A stretch of 64,000 nucleotides of DNA. Source: Prosthecobacter sp. GTDB lineage: Bacteria; Verrucomicrobiota; Verrucomicrobiia; Verrucomicrobiales; Verrucomicrobiaceae. The notes beneath the pieces were generated by a model. The model saw nothing but the letters and a program-made list of their open reading frames with translations, was not told the DNA's origin and searched no databases. Below, in pieces: positions 11,492 to 20,050 of this stretch. Each line of letters starts with the position of its first letter. The first letter of the stretch is position 1. A program made the translations under genes and the position numbers. The stretch covers positions 62,001-126,000 of the forward strand of contig JABARQ010000014.1 of NCBI GenBank assembly GCA_019186985.1, read 5' to 3'.

Positions 11492-12694
11492 CTATTCACA
11501 GCCCTCACCGCGGTACAACGCGTAGATGGCGGTCGTGTAGTTATGGTAGGTGTTGGCTCCGCCGAGGCGGGCAAACTCGCCAAATCCATACATGCCAAGC
11601 CAGGCCGGAACCACGCCTCCCACGCTCAGGGGAAACTGCATCCTTCCCACCAGCTCCTCCTTCATGACCCGGTTGAACAGGTAGCGACCGCGTGCCAGGC
11701 AGTCGGCATGGAAGACAGCCACGGGCATGCGCCCTGACGACCGGGCGGTCATCTGCTGCATCATCCGTTCGAGGTCCTTGAAGATCCGCTCTTCATCCCT
11801 GATGGTCAGCCAGAGTCGGCTCCCTTCGCAAACCTCCGTCGCGTAGTGCATCGTGCCATCCACCTCACGGCGGGTCACCACTCGCAGGATGTGGGGGTTG
11901 CCATACTCTTCCGCTAGCTCCTGAGGCAGCTCCTCCGCCAGAGCCCCGATGGGAATCGAGTCGCCGCAGGTGGCCGTTTCGGGGTCGAGCCCCAGCCGGG
12001 CCGCATACTCCTCCCAGGCGGGCCTGCCGTTGAGTTCGATGATCCGGGAACCCTCCGCCTTTGTCACGATCATTGGCTCTCCAACCGCCAGGAAGCCATG
12101 CGTCGCCTGGGTGTCCACCTCCAGGCTGGAGTCCGCGTATCCGACCGCCCAGGCGGCATGTTCAAAGACCTGGTCGTCCACCATCTGGTAGCTTGTGACC
12201 CCCTTCATGTTGTCGGATGAAGTCGCGCCAAAGATCGTCACGTCAGGGCCCAGCACCGCCTCCAGGCCTGCGATGCAGCGATCATTGGCGATGTCGATGC
12301 CCGAGGCCAGGAAATGCACCATGCTGATGTTCTCCTGCTGTGCCTTCAGCTGTCGCGCGAGCTCCATGGATTTTTCAAACGAGTTGCGGCCGTTGATGCC
12401 GTCCACATGCGCCACCGCGAACTCACTGCCCTTCACCGCCATGATCGCCAGATCCTTCATGGATTCACTGACGCCTTCGGTGCCGACAATGCCGCAGCAG
12501 GATGCGCCCAGAACCCTGGCTCCCGGCATCAGCCGGCGGGCTTCATCCAGCATGGCGTGATAGTCATGCCCGATGGAGGCGTGCAGCAGAACGAGGTCGC
12601 ACTGAGTTCCGGGCCCGAGCGCCGCCTCCAGGCATTCCTGGACGGCATGACGGGTGTTGACCATTCGTGTGCTCGCTGAGTGAAACTGTAGCAT
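11492..12694 (-). CDS. FIST-domain sensor (NosP-like, candidate NO sensor)
   Basis: The 400-residue protein contains FIST_N (about residues 25-230, with GASCCGIVG) and FIST_C (about 235-390, with FHADCLARG and FGEFARLGG motifs). FIST proteins are cytoplasmic sensors. A subset (NosP) binds heme and NO and controls a co-encoded histidine kinase. Here the stop codon abuts the kinase start, which supports the same partnership. Heme binding cannot be read from the sequence with certainty. Divergent from it is an H-NOX gene, the other main bacterial NO sensor, which strengthens the NO assignment. A GTTAAC operator lies about 77 bases upstream of the ATG and a GTTACCTCA variant about 28 bases upstream. 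Confidence 0.85.
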   Translation of the reverse strand: MLQFHSASTRMVNTRHAVQECLEAALGPGTQCDLVLLHASIGHDYHAMLDEARRLMPGARVLGASCCGIVGTEGVSESMKDLAIMAVKGSEFAVAHVDGINGRNSFEKSMELARQLKAQQENISMVHFLASGIDIANDRCIAGLEAVLGPDVTIFGATSSDNMKGVTSYQMVDDQVFEHAAWAVGYADSSLEVDTQATHGFLAVGEPMIVTKAEGSRIIELNGRPAWEEYAARLGLDPETATCGDSIPIGALAEELPQELAEEYGNPHILRVVTRREVDGTMHYATEVCEGSRLWLTIRDEERIFKDLERMMQQMTARSSGRMPVAVFHADCLARGRYLFNRVMKEELVGRMQFPLSVGGVVPAWLGMYGFGEFARLGGANTYHNYTTAIYALYRGEGCE

Positions 12695-12856
12695 GGAAGA
12701 TGCTTTGAATAGTGTAGAAGGGTTACCTCAACATTAGGCCGCCTCCGGAGTGCAGGTATGAACCATTTGGGTTAACCCATTTTAACCGCTGTGATTTCTT
12801 GCAGGGCCGGCGGCAAACGGGTTAACCTACCTTTAAAGAAGCACTACCCCAGGATC
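12695..12856. promoter_or_regulatory. divergent NO-sensor control region with two GTTAAC sites
   Basis: This region lies between the FIST gene (minus) and the H-NOX gene (plus). GTTAAC sites are at 12771-12776 (ATTTGGGTTAACCCATTTT) and 12821-12826 (ACGGGTTAACCTACC), 50 bases apart, with a related GTTACCTCA at 12722-12730 and TTTTAACC at 12779-12786. The 12771 site shares ATTTGGGTTAACCCA with the core of the 38-bp palindrome at 19061. The second site would be coding if H-NOX were started at the upstream frame opening (12791); starting at 12857 keeps it intergenic. Confidence 0.6.
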
Positions 12857-13423
12857 ATGTACGGAATGGTGAACAGAGCAGTCCAGGAACTCATCACGCA
12901 TGAGTTCGGGGAGTCCCGATGGCTGCAGATCCGGCAAATGGCCGGGGTGGAGGATGAAATCTTCGTTTCTACTGAACCCTACCCGGATGAAATCACCTAC
13001 CGGCTGGTTGCCGCCGCCTCCGAAGTGCTCGGACTCCCGTCCGCGCGGATTCTTGAACAGCTAGGCCGCTGGTGGGTGCTCCAGACGGCTCAGCAGGGGT
13101 ATGGTCATCTCATGAAGGCCGCCGGACGTACCCTAGCGGACTTCCTGGTCAACCTGCCGAACTTTCACACCAGGATCGAGATGATGTATCCGGGCCTGAG
13201 ACCACCCGAGTTTGAATGCACCGACATTCTGCCGGGCAGCCTCAAGCTGCACTACCGGAGTCATCGTAAGGGGCTCGCCCCCTTCGTCACCGGACTGCTG
13301 CAGGGCCTGGGTGAAATGTTCGCAACCGCCATCCAAATCAGCGCCGAAGAGGTGGATGAAGGAGGAGACGCGCACCATGTCTTCCACGTCTCCTGGAAAA
13401 CCCCGCCCGAACATGCCCTTTGA
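12857..13423 (+). CDS. H-NOX heme nitric-oxide sensor
   Basis: This is a 188-residue H-NOX (HNOB) protein starting with the canonical MYGMVN. The open frame extends 22 codons further upstream, but those residues are not part of the family and would contain an operator site. The proximal heme ligand is H104 in LPNFHTRI, the propionate-binding YxSxR motif is Y133-S135-R137 in LHYRSHRKGL, and a P-rich YPGLRPPEF lies between. No Tyr is visible at the distal-pocket position (about 140-144, LAPFV), which in this family fits an NO-selective, O2-excluding pocket. The last 11 bases overlap the kinase gene that follows, the usual arrangement for H-NOX and its effector kinase. Confidence 0.95.
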   Translation: MYGMVNRAVQELITHEFGESRWLQIRQMAGVEDEIFVSTEPYPDEITYRLVAAASEVLGLPSARILEQLGRWWVLQTAQQGYGHLMKAAGRTLADFLVNLPNFHTRIEMMYPGLRPPEFECTDILPGSLKLHYRSHRKGLAPFVTGLLQGLGEMFATAIQISAEEVDEGGDAHHVFHVSWKTPPEHAL

Positions 13424-16400
13424 GCAGCAGCCCGTGATCAGCCTGGGAAGGCTTGAGGAGGCGTTCCCATTCCTTCTGGCCTGGGATCAAAATTCCACGA
13501 TCATCCGGGTGGGAAGGTCCCTGCAGCGAACCTGCGGCACAGAACTCCGCGGACGTCACTTGGGCGATTTTTTCAGCCTGGTAAGGCCGACGGGACGAAT
13601 GGATGCAGCATGGCTGGGCAGCCATCCCGGCACGCTGATGCTTGTTCGTTATGAAGGCAGCGGCATGATTCTGCGCGGCCAGGTGCTGGCACCTGATGAA
13701 CCCGCCTGCGGGGTGTTCATGGGCGCCCCCTGGGTCAGCTCTCCTGGCGATCTCGACCGGCTGGGCCTCAATCTGGCGGACTTTGCGCCTCATGATGCCG
13801 CCCAGGACCTTCTTCATGTGGTCCAGGCCCAGCGCATCGCGAACCACGAGCTGCTCGAAATGAACGCCAGGCTGAAGGAAAACCAGGCCAGGCTGCAGGA
13901 AAAGGAGGCAGAGGCCAGGAAGCTCGCGCTTGTGGCGGAACGCACGGACAACGCGGTGATCCTTGCCAGCATCGACGGGAAGATCGAATGGGTGAACGCC
14001 GCCTTTGAAAGAATGACCGGCTGGTCGCTGGCCGAGGTGAAGGGCCTCAAGCCCGGTTCGTTTCTCCAGGGACCACGGACGGACGGGGCCGCCGTCGAGC
14101 GCATGCGCGCAGGCCTGCTCAGCAAGGAGGGCTTTCGCACGGAGATCCTGAATTATCGCAAGGATGGAAGCCCCTACTGGGTGGACATCGAAGTCCAGGC
14201 GATTGCGGACAAGGATGGAAAGGTGCAGAAGTTCATGGCGCTTGAGGCTGACATCTCGGATAAAAAGCACCAGGAGATGAGACGCCGGCTGGAAACGGCC
14301 TCCGCCCGGGTTCTGGCGACTGCCAGCAGGCCGGCGGATGTCATCCCAACCCTTCTCGCCAACATCGCCACGGAACTGGAATGGCCGCATGCGGCCTGGT
14401 GGCAGGTGGATGACTCCGGTGACTGCCTGATCCTAGCGGACGCCTGGCATGACTCACGTTTAACCCACCAAGCGGCCACCCGTGCCGGGTGGAGTGTGAG
14501 GCTGAAAAAGGGGCAGGGGCTTCCTGGTCGCGCCTGGGCGGAAGGAAGCCCCGTGTGGGCGGGCGAAGCTGAGGTCGCGGACCATCTGCCCAGGCTGGGC
14601 GGAAGGACGGAAGTTCCTGCACTTTGCGGGCTGGGATTCCCGGTTTCAGTGCGGGGAGTCTTTCGCGGTGTGCTGGAGTTCTACAGCATTCACCTTGATC
14701 CGCCGGATGATGACCTGCTCCAGACGCTTCAGCACATCTCGGCACAAACCGGGCTCCTGCTTGAACGGCTCGATGCCGAGGACGCCCTTCGCCGGAGCCA
14801 GCAGGCCATGAAGACCGGTCAGCGGATCGCCGGGCTTGGTAACTGGAGCTACAACACAAGGACGGGCAAGATTGAATGGTCGGATGAAAAGTTCCGCATC
14901 TACGGTCACGAACCCGGCAGCGTGAAGGTTGACCTGGATTTCTGCCGCAAGGCCATTCACCCGGAGGATGTCTCCAAGGTGATGGACGCCATCCAGCATT
15001 CCGTTGAAACAGGAGAGGCGATGCAGATGACGTATCGGATCGTCCGGCCTGACGGGGAGACACGACACCTGCGAACCCGTGCTGAAATGCTGCCTGCGGC
15101 CGAAGGCATGTCAGAACTGCTCATGGGAACCGTGCTCGACATCACCGAAGTCGTGGCCGTCCAGCAGGAGCTTCACCAGATGGAGGAACGCTGGCAGTTC
15201 GCCCTGCAGAACAACGGGCTGGGCGTCTGGGACTGGAACGTGCAGTCGGGATCCGTGCTATATACGGACCGTCTTCAGCAGATGCTTGGATACGAGGCCG
15301 GGGAATGGCAGCAGCATGTGGACAGCTGGAGTTCCCGTGTTCACCCGGAAGACCTGCCGGCTGTGATGGACGCCATGAACCGCTGCCTTGCCGGGGAGAC
15401 GCATGACTACATCTGCGAACACCGGCTTCGCTGCAAGGATGGTTCCTGGAAATGGGTCCAGGACGTGGGACGCATCGTGTCATTTTCCAAGGACGGCAGG
15501 CCGCTGCGGATGATTGGAACGCAAATGGACATCCACATCCGGAAGGAGGCCCAGGAAACGACCCGCAGGCGCGCCAATCTTCTCAACCGGATCCGGACCG
15601 CTCAGGAGCGGTACATCGCGGCAACCGACCCCGTGCCCGTCTTTGCCGAAATGCTGGACATCATCGTGCAGCATACGCGAAGCGAGTTTGGATTCATCGG
15701 TGAAGTGCTCCGCGACAGCAGCGGCAGCCCCTTCCTTCAATCCTACGCCGTTTCCGACATCTCCTGGGATGAACCCTCCCGGACCCTCTTCCAATCCATG
15801 GGGCCTGCCGGGCTTGTTTTTCGCAATCTCAACACGCTTTTCGGCCGGGCGATGGTCACCGAGGAGGTGTTGATCTCCAACGATGCCGCCGCCGACCCAC
15901 GTTCCGGAGGGCTTCCACCAGGGCACCCGCCGCTGAAGTCGTTCCTGGGTCTTCCTGTACATCATGGCCTCGAAATGGTCGGCCTCGTCGGCCTCGCCAA
16001 CCGCGAGGGCGGTTATGACACGGACATGCTCAAGGAGCTTGACCCCTTCCTGGCGGCCATGAGCAGCATGATCGTGGCGCGCCGTGAAGCCCGCAGACGC
16101 CAGCAGATCGAAGAGGAGCTGCGCCAGGCCAAGGACAAGGCGGAAGCCGCCAGCCATGCCAAAAGCGAGTTCCTGGCCACCATCAGCCATGAGATCCGCA
16201 CGCCAATGAACGGCATTCTCGGCATGGCCCGTCTTCTTCGCTCCGGAGGTCTGGATGACCGGCAGACGGAAATGGCGGACTCCATTCTTCAAAGCGGTTC
16301 GGCGCTGGTCAGCATCATCGACGACATCCTGGACTTTGCCAAGATCGAGGCGGGACAGATCGAGCTTTGTGAGCAGCCTTTTGACCCTGACGAAGTTGTC

Positions 16401-18002
16401 GGAGGCGTGGTGGAGCTTCTTGCCCATGAGGCGGCGGCCAAGGGCATTGAGCTGTCAGCAGTTCTGGATCCCTCCATTCCTGACCTTCTCGTAGGCGATG
16501 CCGGCCGCATACGCCAGGTGCTGCTCAACCTGGCCGGCAATGCCTTGAAATTCACCCTGGAAGGGCATGTGACCATCCATGTCAATGCATCGTCCGGCGC
16601 CATTGAGTTCCGGGTCACGGACACCGGCATTGGCATGTCCCCATCAGACCTTGACCGGCTGTTCAAGCCGTTCACCCAGCTGGACAGCTCCCACTCCCGG
16701 CGTTTCGGAGGCACCGGCCTGGGCCTGGCGATCTGCAAGAAGCTTGTGGACCGGATGGAGGGTGAGATCAGCGTGCAGAGCGAACCTGGGAAGGGGTCGC
16801 AGTTCTGGTTCCGGCTGCCGCTCCAAATAGCCGCTGCTAAGCCCGCAGGCCGTGGCTCACCTCACATGCAACTGCGCCTGTGGGTGGCCGAAGCCTCTCC
16901 TCAAATCCAGAAGCAGATCTGTCAGAGCCTGGAGCGCCAGGGGCATGTCCTGACCGTGTTCCGCAGCCCTGATGCCCTGATGGAGCGACTTCTTTCCGGC
17001 ACCGCCGAGGCTGATGTGCTGATCATCAGCGCATCCTGGCTTCTTGACGGACTCCAGGAAGCGGCCGGACATTGGCTGAAAACCCCGGCCACACCCGCAA
17101 GAAGGGTGCTGGTCATGGCGTGCAGTCACGATGAATCCCCTCGTCTGGCTGATTGGGAGGTTCTGCGGCTCCCTCTTCGCAGACGGCGCATCAGGGAAGC
17201 CGTGCTCAGTCCCGTCACAGCCGAATCCACGAGGTCCTCCCAGGACGATTGCGTCCGGGCAGATCTGGGGCTTCATGTGCTGGTGGTGGAGGATAATTCC
17301 GTCAATGCACGCCTGGCCAGGCTGCTGCTGGAAGGCCTTGGCTGCACATCCCACCTCGCCGTGAACGGAGCGGAGGCGGTCGCCGCCTTCCGCCGTGAGC
17401 ATTACGATGCCATTTTGATGGACTGTCAGATGCCCGTCATGGACGGATATGAAGCAACCCGGCAGATTCGCGAGATCGAATCCCGACGGACTGCTCCCAT
17501 CCCGCCTTGCCAGATCATTGCCATGACCGCCAACGCCCTTCAGGAGGAGCGCCATCGCAGCCTGCAGGCGGGCATGAACGCCCATTTGTCCAAGCCCTTC
17601 AACACTTCCGAACTAGCCTCCCTGCTGGCACGCACGGCCGCGAGCTTGGTTCCTGCATTACCGGCCCGGCACGAAGGCTTCGAGCTTCTGGCCGGTCAGG
17701 TGGGCCAAGAAGCTGCGTCAGAAATCGCCAGGATCTGGATCGAGGAGGCGCCGGAAAGGCTGAGGCTTATCAGGACTGCCATGATGGAAGGCGATGCCGC
17801 CCTGGTGAGGAAGCAGGGCCACGCACTGCGAGGATCCAGTGTCGTGTTCGGACTTGAATCCGTGATTGATGCCTGCCTGGCGCTTGAACGCCAGGAACAG
17901 GCTGCCAGCGACCAGAGGCTGCTGGCAGCGCTGGAAAAGGCGGTCAGCCAGGCGTCACTGATTCTCAAGGCCGACATCGACTGCCAGGGCCTGCAAAGCT
18001 GA
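13413..18002 (+). CDS. giant HNOBA-PAS-GAF hybrid histidine kinase with two receiver-like domains and Hpt
   Basis: 1529 residues from the ATG at 13413, inside the end of the H-NOX gene. The longer frame from 13212 would lie over H-NOX codons and is rejected. Order: HNOBA/H-NOXA domain (about 10-140), coiled coil (140-175), PAS (170-285), GAF (295-450), PAS_3 (470-580), PAS_3 (590-710), GAF (720-890), HisKA with H926, HATPase_c (NLAGNALKFT, DTGIGM, GTGLGLAI), a receiver-like domain without phospho-acceptor Asp (1150-1265; ADVLIISAS), a true receiver with D1337 (MDCQMP), and Hpt with H1470 (HALRGSS). No membrane segments. HNOBA is the domain that pairs with H-NOX in soluble guanylate cyclases, so NO state is probably read directly through H-NOX/HNOBA contact. 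Confidence 0.93.
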   Translation: MPFEQQPVISLGRLEEAFPFLLAWDQNSTIIRVGRSLQRTCGTELRGRHLGDFFSLVRPTGRMDAAWLGSHPGTLMLVRYEGSGMILRGQVLAPDEPACGVFMGAPWVSSPGDLDRLGLNLADFAPHDAAQDLLHVVQAQRIANHELLEMNARLKENQARLQEKEAEARKLALVAERTDNAVILASIDGKIEWVNAAFERMTGWSLAEVKGLKPGSFLQGPRTDGAAVERMRAGLLSKEGFRTEILNYRKDGSPYWVDIEVQAIADKDGKVQKFMALEADISDKKHQEMRRRLETASARVLATASRPADVIPTLLANIATELEWPHAAWWQVDDSGDCLILADAWHDSRLTHQAATRAGWSVRLKKGQGLPGRAWAEGSPVWAGEAEVADHLPRLGGRTEVPALCGLGFPVSVRGVFRGVLEFYSIHLDPPDDDLLQTLQHISAQTGLLLERLDAEDALRRSQQAMKTGQRIAGLGNWSYNTRTGKIEWSDEKFRIYGHEPGSVKVDLDFCRKAIHPEDVSKVMDAIQHSVETGEAMQMTYRIVRPDGETRHLRTRAEMLPAAEGMSELLMGTVLDITEVVAVQQELHQMEERWQFALQNNGLGVWDWNVQSGSVLYTDRLQQMLGYEAGEWQQHVDSWSSRVHPEDLPAVMDAMNRCLAGETHDYICEHRLRCKDGSWKWVQDVGRIVSFSKDGRPLRMIGTQMDIHIRKEAQETTRRRANLLNRIRTAQERYIAATDPVPVFAEMLDIIVQHTRSEFGFIGEVLRDSSGSPFLQSYAVSDISWDEPSRTLFQSMGPAGLVFRNLNTLFGRAMVTEEVLISNDAAADPRSGGLPPGHPPLKSFLGLPVHHGLEMVGLVGLANREGGYDTDMLKELDPFLAAMSSMIVARREARRRQQIEEELRQAKDKAEAASHAKSEFLATISHEIRTPMNGILGMARLLRSGGLDDRQTEMADSILQSGSALVSIIDDILDFAKIEAGQIELCEQPFDPDEVVGGVVELLAHEAAAKGIELSAVLDPSIPDLLVGDAGRIRQVLLNLAGNALKFTLEGHVTIHVNASSGAIEFRVTDTGIGMSPSDLDRLFKPFTQLDSSHSRRFGGTGLGLAICKKLVDRMEGEISVQSEPGKGSQFWFRLPLQIAAAKPAGRGSPHMQLRLWVAEASPQIQKQICQSLERQGHVLTVFRSPDALMERLLSGTAEADVLIISASWLLDGLQEAAGHWLKTPATPARRVLVMACSHDESPRLADWEVLRLPLRRRRIREAVLSPVTAESTRSSQDDCVRADLGLHVLVVEDNSVNARLARLLLEGLGCTSHLAVNGAEAVAAFRREHYDAILMDCQMPVMDGYEATRQIREIESRRTAPIPPCQIIAMTANALQEERHRSLQAGMNAHLSKPFNTSELASLLARTAASLVPALPARHEGFELLAGQVGQEAASEIARIWIEEAPERLRLIRTAMMEGDAALVRKQGHALRGSSVVFGLESVIDACLALERQEQAASDQRLLAALEKAVSQASLILKADIDCQGLQS

Positions 18003-18070
18003 ATAAAGCGTCCTGGATGCAGGCTGAGGAACGAGCACCGTTTCAGAAAAGCCGAAGGCGGCTAAGGCAG

Positions 18071-18745
18071 TCAGCCGTTCCTGCTTTTTGCCAGCAAGGC
18101 CACGGCCGCTGTTTTGGAGCCCACATGAAGCTTCTGGTAGATCTTCTTCAGATGAACCCTCACCGTTTCATGACTCAGCCCCAGGCTTGCCGCCACATCC
18201 TTGGCGTTTCCAAGCTGTTGAACTTGTTGAAGAACCTCCCGTTCACGTTCGGTGAGTTTTTCCAATGAACTGACCTGGGGTTCGGTCGGAGCCGCCGCCT
18301 CGGCCTTGAGAAAGGCATCCACCACCAGCCGGGCGACAGACGGGCTGAACGTCATGCCATCCTTGACGGCATCCTGAAGGTTCTGCAGCAACAGTTCCGC
18401 CCTGGCTTCCTTCACAAGGTAGCCAGAAGCACCCGCCCTGATGGCCTGGAACACGTTTTCGGGATTGCTGGAGGCTGTCAGCACAATGCACGCGGTCTCC
18501 GGCTGCTCGGCACGCATCCGCCTGATGACGTCGATGCCGCTGTCCCCAGGCAGTTCCAGGTCCACCAGAAGCCATCCCAGACCCTGGTGACGCCGATCGG
18601 CAAAGAACGCTTCGGCGCTTTCCCAGGCATCGACGGATTCAAGCTCCTCCTGCCTGCTTAACAAGGCCTTCAAGTAGGCTCTCATCACCGGATCATCTTC
18701 AATCAGGCCGGCTCGTATGGGGCGGGGGGAGGTGCTCATGGTCAT
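18071..18745 (-). CDS. NarL/FixJ-family response regulator
   Basis: 224 residues: a receiver domain (about 10-125) with acidic pair E16-D17-D18, phospho-acceptor D62 in LLVDLELPG, T and K switch residues (VLTASS, GYLVKEA), and a LuxR-type helix-turn-helix at about 160-222 (LTEREREVLQQV...NAKDVAASLGLSHETVRVHLKKIYQKL, in parts). It converges with the giant H-NOX-linked kinase, 68 bases from its stop. It is the only DNA-binding response regulator in the block and hence the best candidate for the output of both NO kinases and for binding the palindromic GGGTTAACCC sites; that is inference. Two ATGs (M1 and M3) are possible starts. Confidence 0.93.
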   Translation of the reverse strand: MTMSTSPRPIRAGLIEDDPVMRAYLKALLSRQEELESVDAWESAEAFFADRRHQGLGWLLVDLELPGDSGIDVIRRMRAEQPETACIVLTASSNPENVFQAIRAGASGYLVKEARAELLLQNLQDAVKDGMTFSPSVARLVVDAFLKAEAAAPTEPQVSSLEKLTEREREVLQQVQQLGNAKDVAASLGLSHETVRVHLKKIYQKLHVGSKTAAVALLAKSRNG

Positions 18746-19060
18746 GGCGCTCAGGCGGCCGTTTGTATCGTTCGGTCAGCCTTGGTTTATTTCAGTCGTT
18801 TATGATGCTTCTGCTGACATCCGCCTGGCATTGACATTCAGCTGCAGCTGCATCCTCGCGGGTTTTTGCAGGGTCCCTTCCACCATCCTGTGCTTGGCGA
18901 AAAGCAGGCGCCTGCCCTTCTGGGCTTGCCCAGCCTTGTGAGTGAAGATTGCCGTGACAGCTCCAGGAATCCGTCCAAGGCCTTTCATTCCGGCGTTCCT
19001 GGCTGTTGTTGTTTGATTTGCGTCATTTCTGCAAGCACTAACGACATGGAGGCCATCCGC
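18746..19060. other. intergenic region without recognised gene
   Basis: About 315 bases upstream of the response regulator and downstream of the second FHA gene. Short open frames on both strands have no ribosome-binding site or family resemblance. The regulator promoter presumably lies here, but I see no clear -35/-10 pair. Confidence 0.4.
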
Positions 19061-19098
19061 TCACCCCTTCATTTGGGTTAACCCAAATGAAGGGGTGA
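19061..19098. repeat. perfect 38-bp palindrome centred on GTTAAC
   Basis: The left arm TCACCCCTTCATTTGGGTT is followed directly by its exact reverse complement AACCCAAATGAAGGGGTGA, with no mismatch and no spacer. GTTAAC is at 19077-19082. It starts 17 bases beyond the stop codon of the FHA gene on the minus strand. It could fold into a long hairpin, but there is no T-run on either side as in intrinsic terminators. The inner 18 bases, ATTTGGGTTAACCCAAAT, are the most symmetrical version of the motif repeated in the other gaps of this block, so a protein-binding site is the preferred reading. Confidence 0.85.
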
Positions 19099-19115
19099 CG
19101 CATCTCACGACGGTC

Positions 19116-19529
19116 TCATGAGACTCCGGCATCCTTTCTGACAAACAAGGACCTGACGCTCTTGGCAAGCTCCCTGAGCAAGGCCGTGTCAGGCCGAACG
19201 AACCCTTCACTTTCATCGTCCTCAAGGACAAGCACCTCGACGAGGCGGGCAATGGAACGGACATCCCCGTGGGCGAGCCTCTCCCTGCACACCTGCCTGC
19301 CGTTCAACCAGGTGCCGTTGCTGGAGCCCGCGTCCAGGACAACCAGTCCATCCTCCTCCAAACAGAACTTGGCATGGTGCGCCGAGACCGCCGGGTCCTC
19401 GATGACGATGTCATTATCCTCGTGTCTTCCAACCGTCAGGACCCGTCCGTCGAAGTTCACGCACAGGCTCGAACGTGTGTTGGGTTGAAACACCAGCTGA
19501 TACATGTCTGTCTCTGCTCCGGAGGACAC
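19116..19529 (-). CDS. small FHA-domain protein
   Basis: The 137-residue protein is almost entirely one FHA domain (about residues 9-110). It has all the hallmark residues: VGRHEDNDIVI (Arg), DPAVSAHHAKF (Ser and His) and DAGSSNGTWLNG (Asn), so phosphothreonine-peptide binding is expected. A short acidic and then basic tail follows. It is probably cytoplasmic and acts as an adaptor. No Ser/Thr kinase or secretion-system gene is near, so its phosphorylated partner is unknown. Two GTTAAC sites lie 47 and 97 bases upstream, which groups it with the NO-sensor genes under the same putative regulator. Confidence 0.88.
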   Translation of the reverse strand: MSSGAETDMYQLVFQPNTRSSLCVNFDGRVLTVGRHEDNDIVIEDPAVSAHHAKFCLEEDGLVVLDAGSSNGTWLNGRQVCRERLAHGDVRSIARLVEVLVLEDDESEGFVRPDTALLRELAKSVRSLFVRKDAGVS

Positions 19530-19780
19530 TTCGGCACTCTAACATGCCTGCGGCTGCACCGGCGGGCTTTTCTTGGTTAACCCTCCATGGGGCGGCACTC
19601 AAGCCGGGCACATGCCTGACGACGGGTTAACTCTCCGGAGTTCTGGCCTGCCTCGCCCCCGCCTGCATTGTTGGCTCACAGGTGGTCGGCACATGAGCTC
19701 ACTGACGAGTTCATTGTTTTCTGCATCCACCATGCGGCCCGCCCATTTCCAGACATGCTGACACCCCGTCTTGCAAGAAC
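19530..19780. promoter_or_regulatory. control region with two GTTAAC sites
   Basis: GTTAAC sites lie at 19576-19581 (TTGGTTAACCCTCC) and 19626-19631 (GACGGGTTAACTC), 50 bases apart, the same spacing as the pair in the FIST/H-NOX gap. They lie upstream of the FHA gene (minus) and of the small gene at 19781 (plus), so they may serve both. Confidence 0.55.
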
Positions 19781-20008
19781 ATGAACACTGCTTCGCTGAA
19801 AAGATCCAGCCCCACCACCCAAAGCTCGGAGGCCCCCAAAGCTCGCAGACGCAGAAGCAAGGCCAGCCCGGCCACTCGCGGATCCTGGTCCAAAAAGCCC
19901 GTGATCAGGCTTTTCAACGAGTCCGGTGAAATCAACGTCAACATCATGCTGGGATTGTTGTTTGATTTCCTGAAGGACTACGACCACTCCATCGAATTGA
20001 AGGACTGA
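19781..20008 (+). CDS. hypothetical 75-residue protein
   Basis: The product has a strongly basic, Ser/Pro/Ala-rich first half (residues 1-40) and an ordered-looking second half (VIRLFNESGEINVNIML, then LLFDFLKDYD). The two-part design suggests a short globular or peptide-binding segment with a basic tail, but no family is recognised. No strong ribosome-binding site is visible. It is divergent from the FHA gene across two GTTAAC sites. The frame on the opposite strand looks like its shadow. Moderately likely to be real. Confidence 0.5.
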   Translation: MNTASLKRSSPTTQSSEAPKARRRRSKASPATRGSWSKKPVIRLFNESGEINVNIMLGLLFDFLKDYDHSIELKD

Positions 20009-20050
20009 AAGGAGATTTGACGCCGCATTGCCGCCCCAGCCACGGCGCAG

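Noticed and set aside
12791-12856. 22-codon N-terminal extension of H-NOX.
   Set aside because: H-NOX proteins start with MYG/MKG and the extension contains a GTTAAC operator.
14460-14467. TTTAACCC inside the giant kinase gene, resembling the operator.
   Set aside because: It lacks the GTTAAC core and lies in coding sequence.
18800-18988. 62-codon minus-strand frame in the regulator gap.
   Set aside because: It has no ribosome-binding site or recognisable features.
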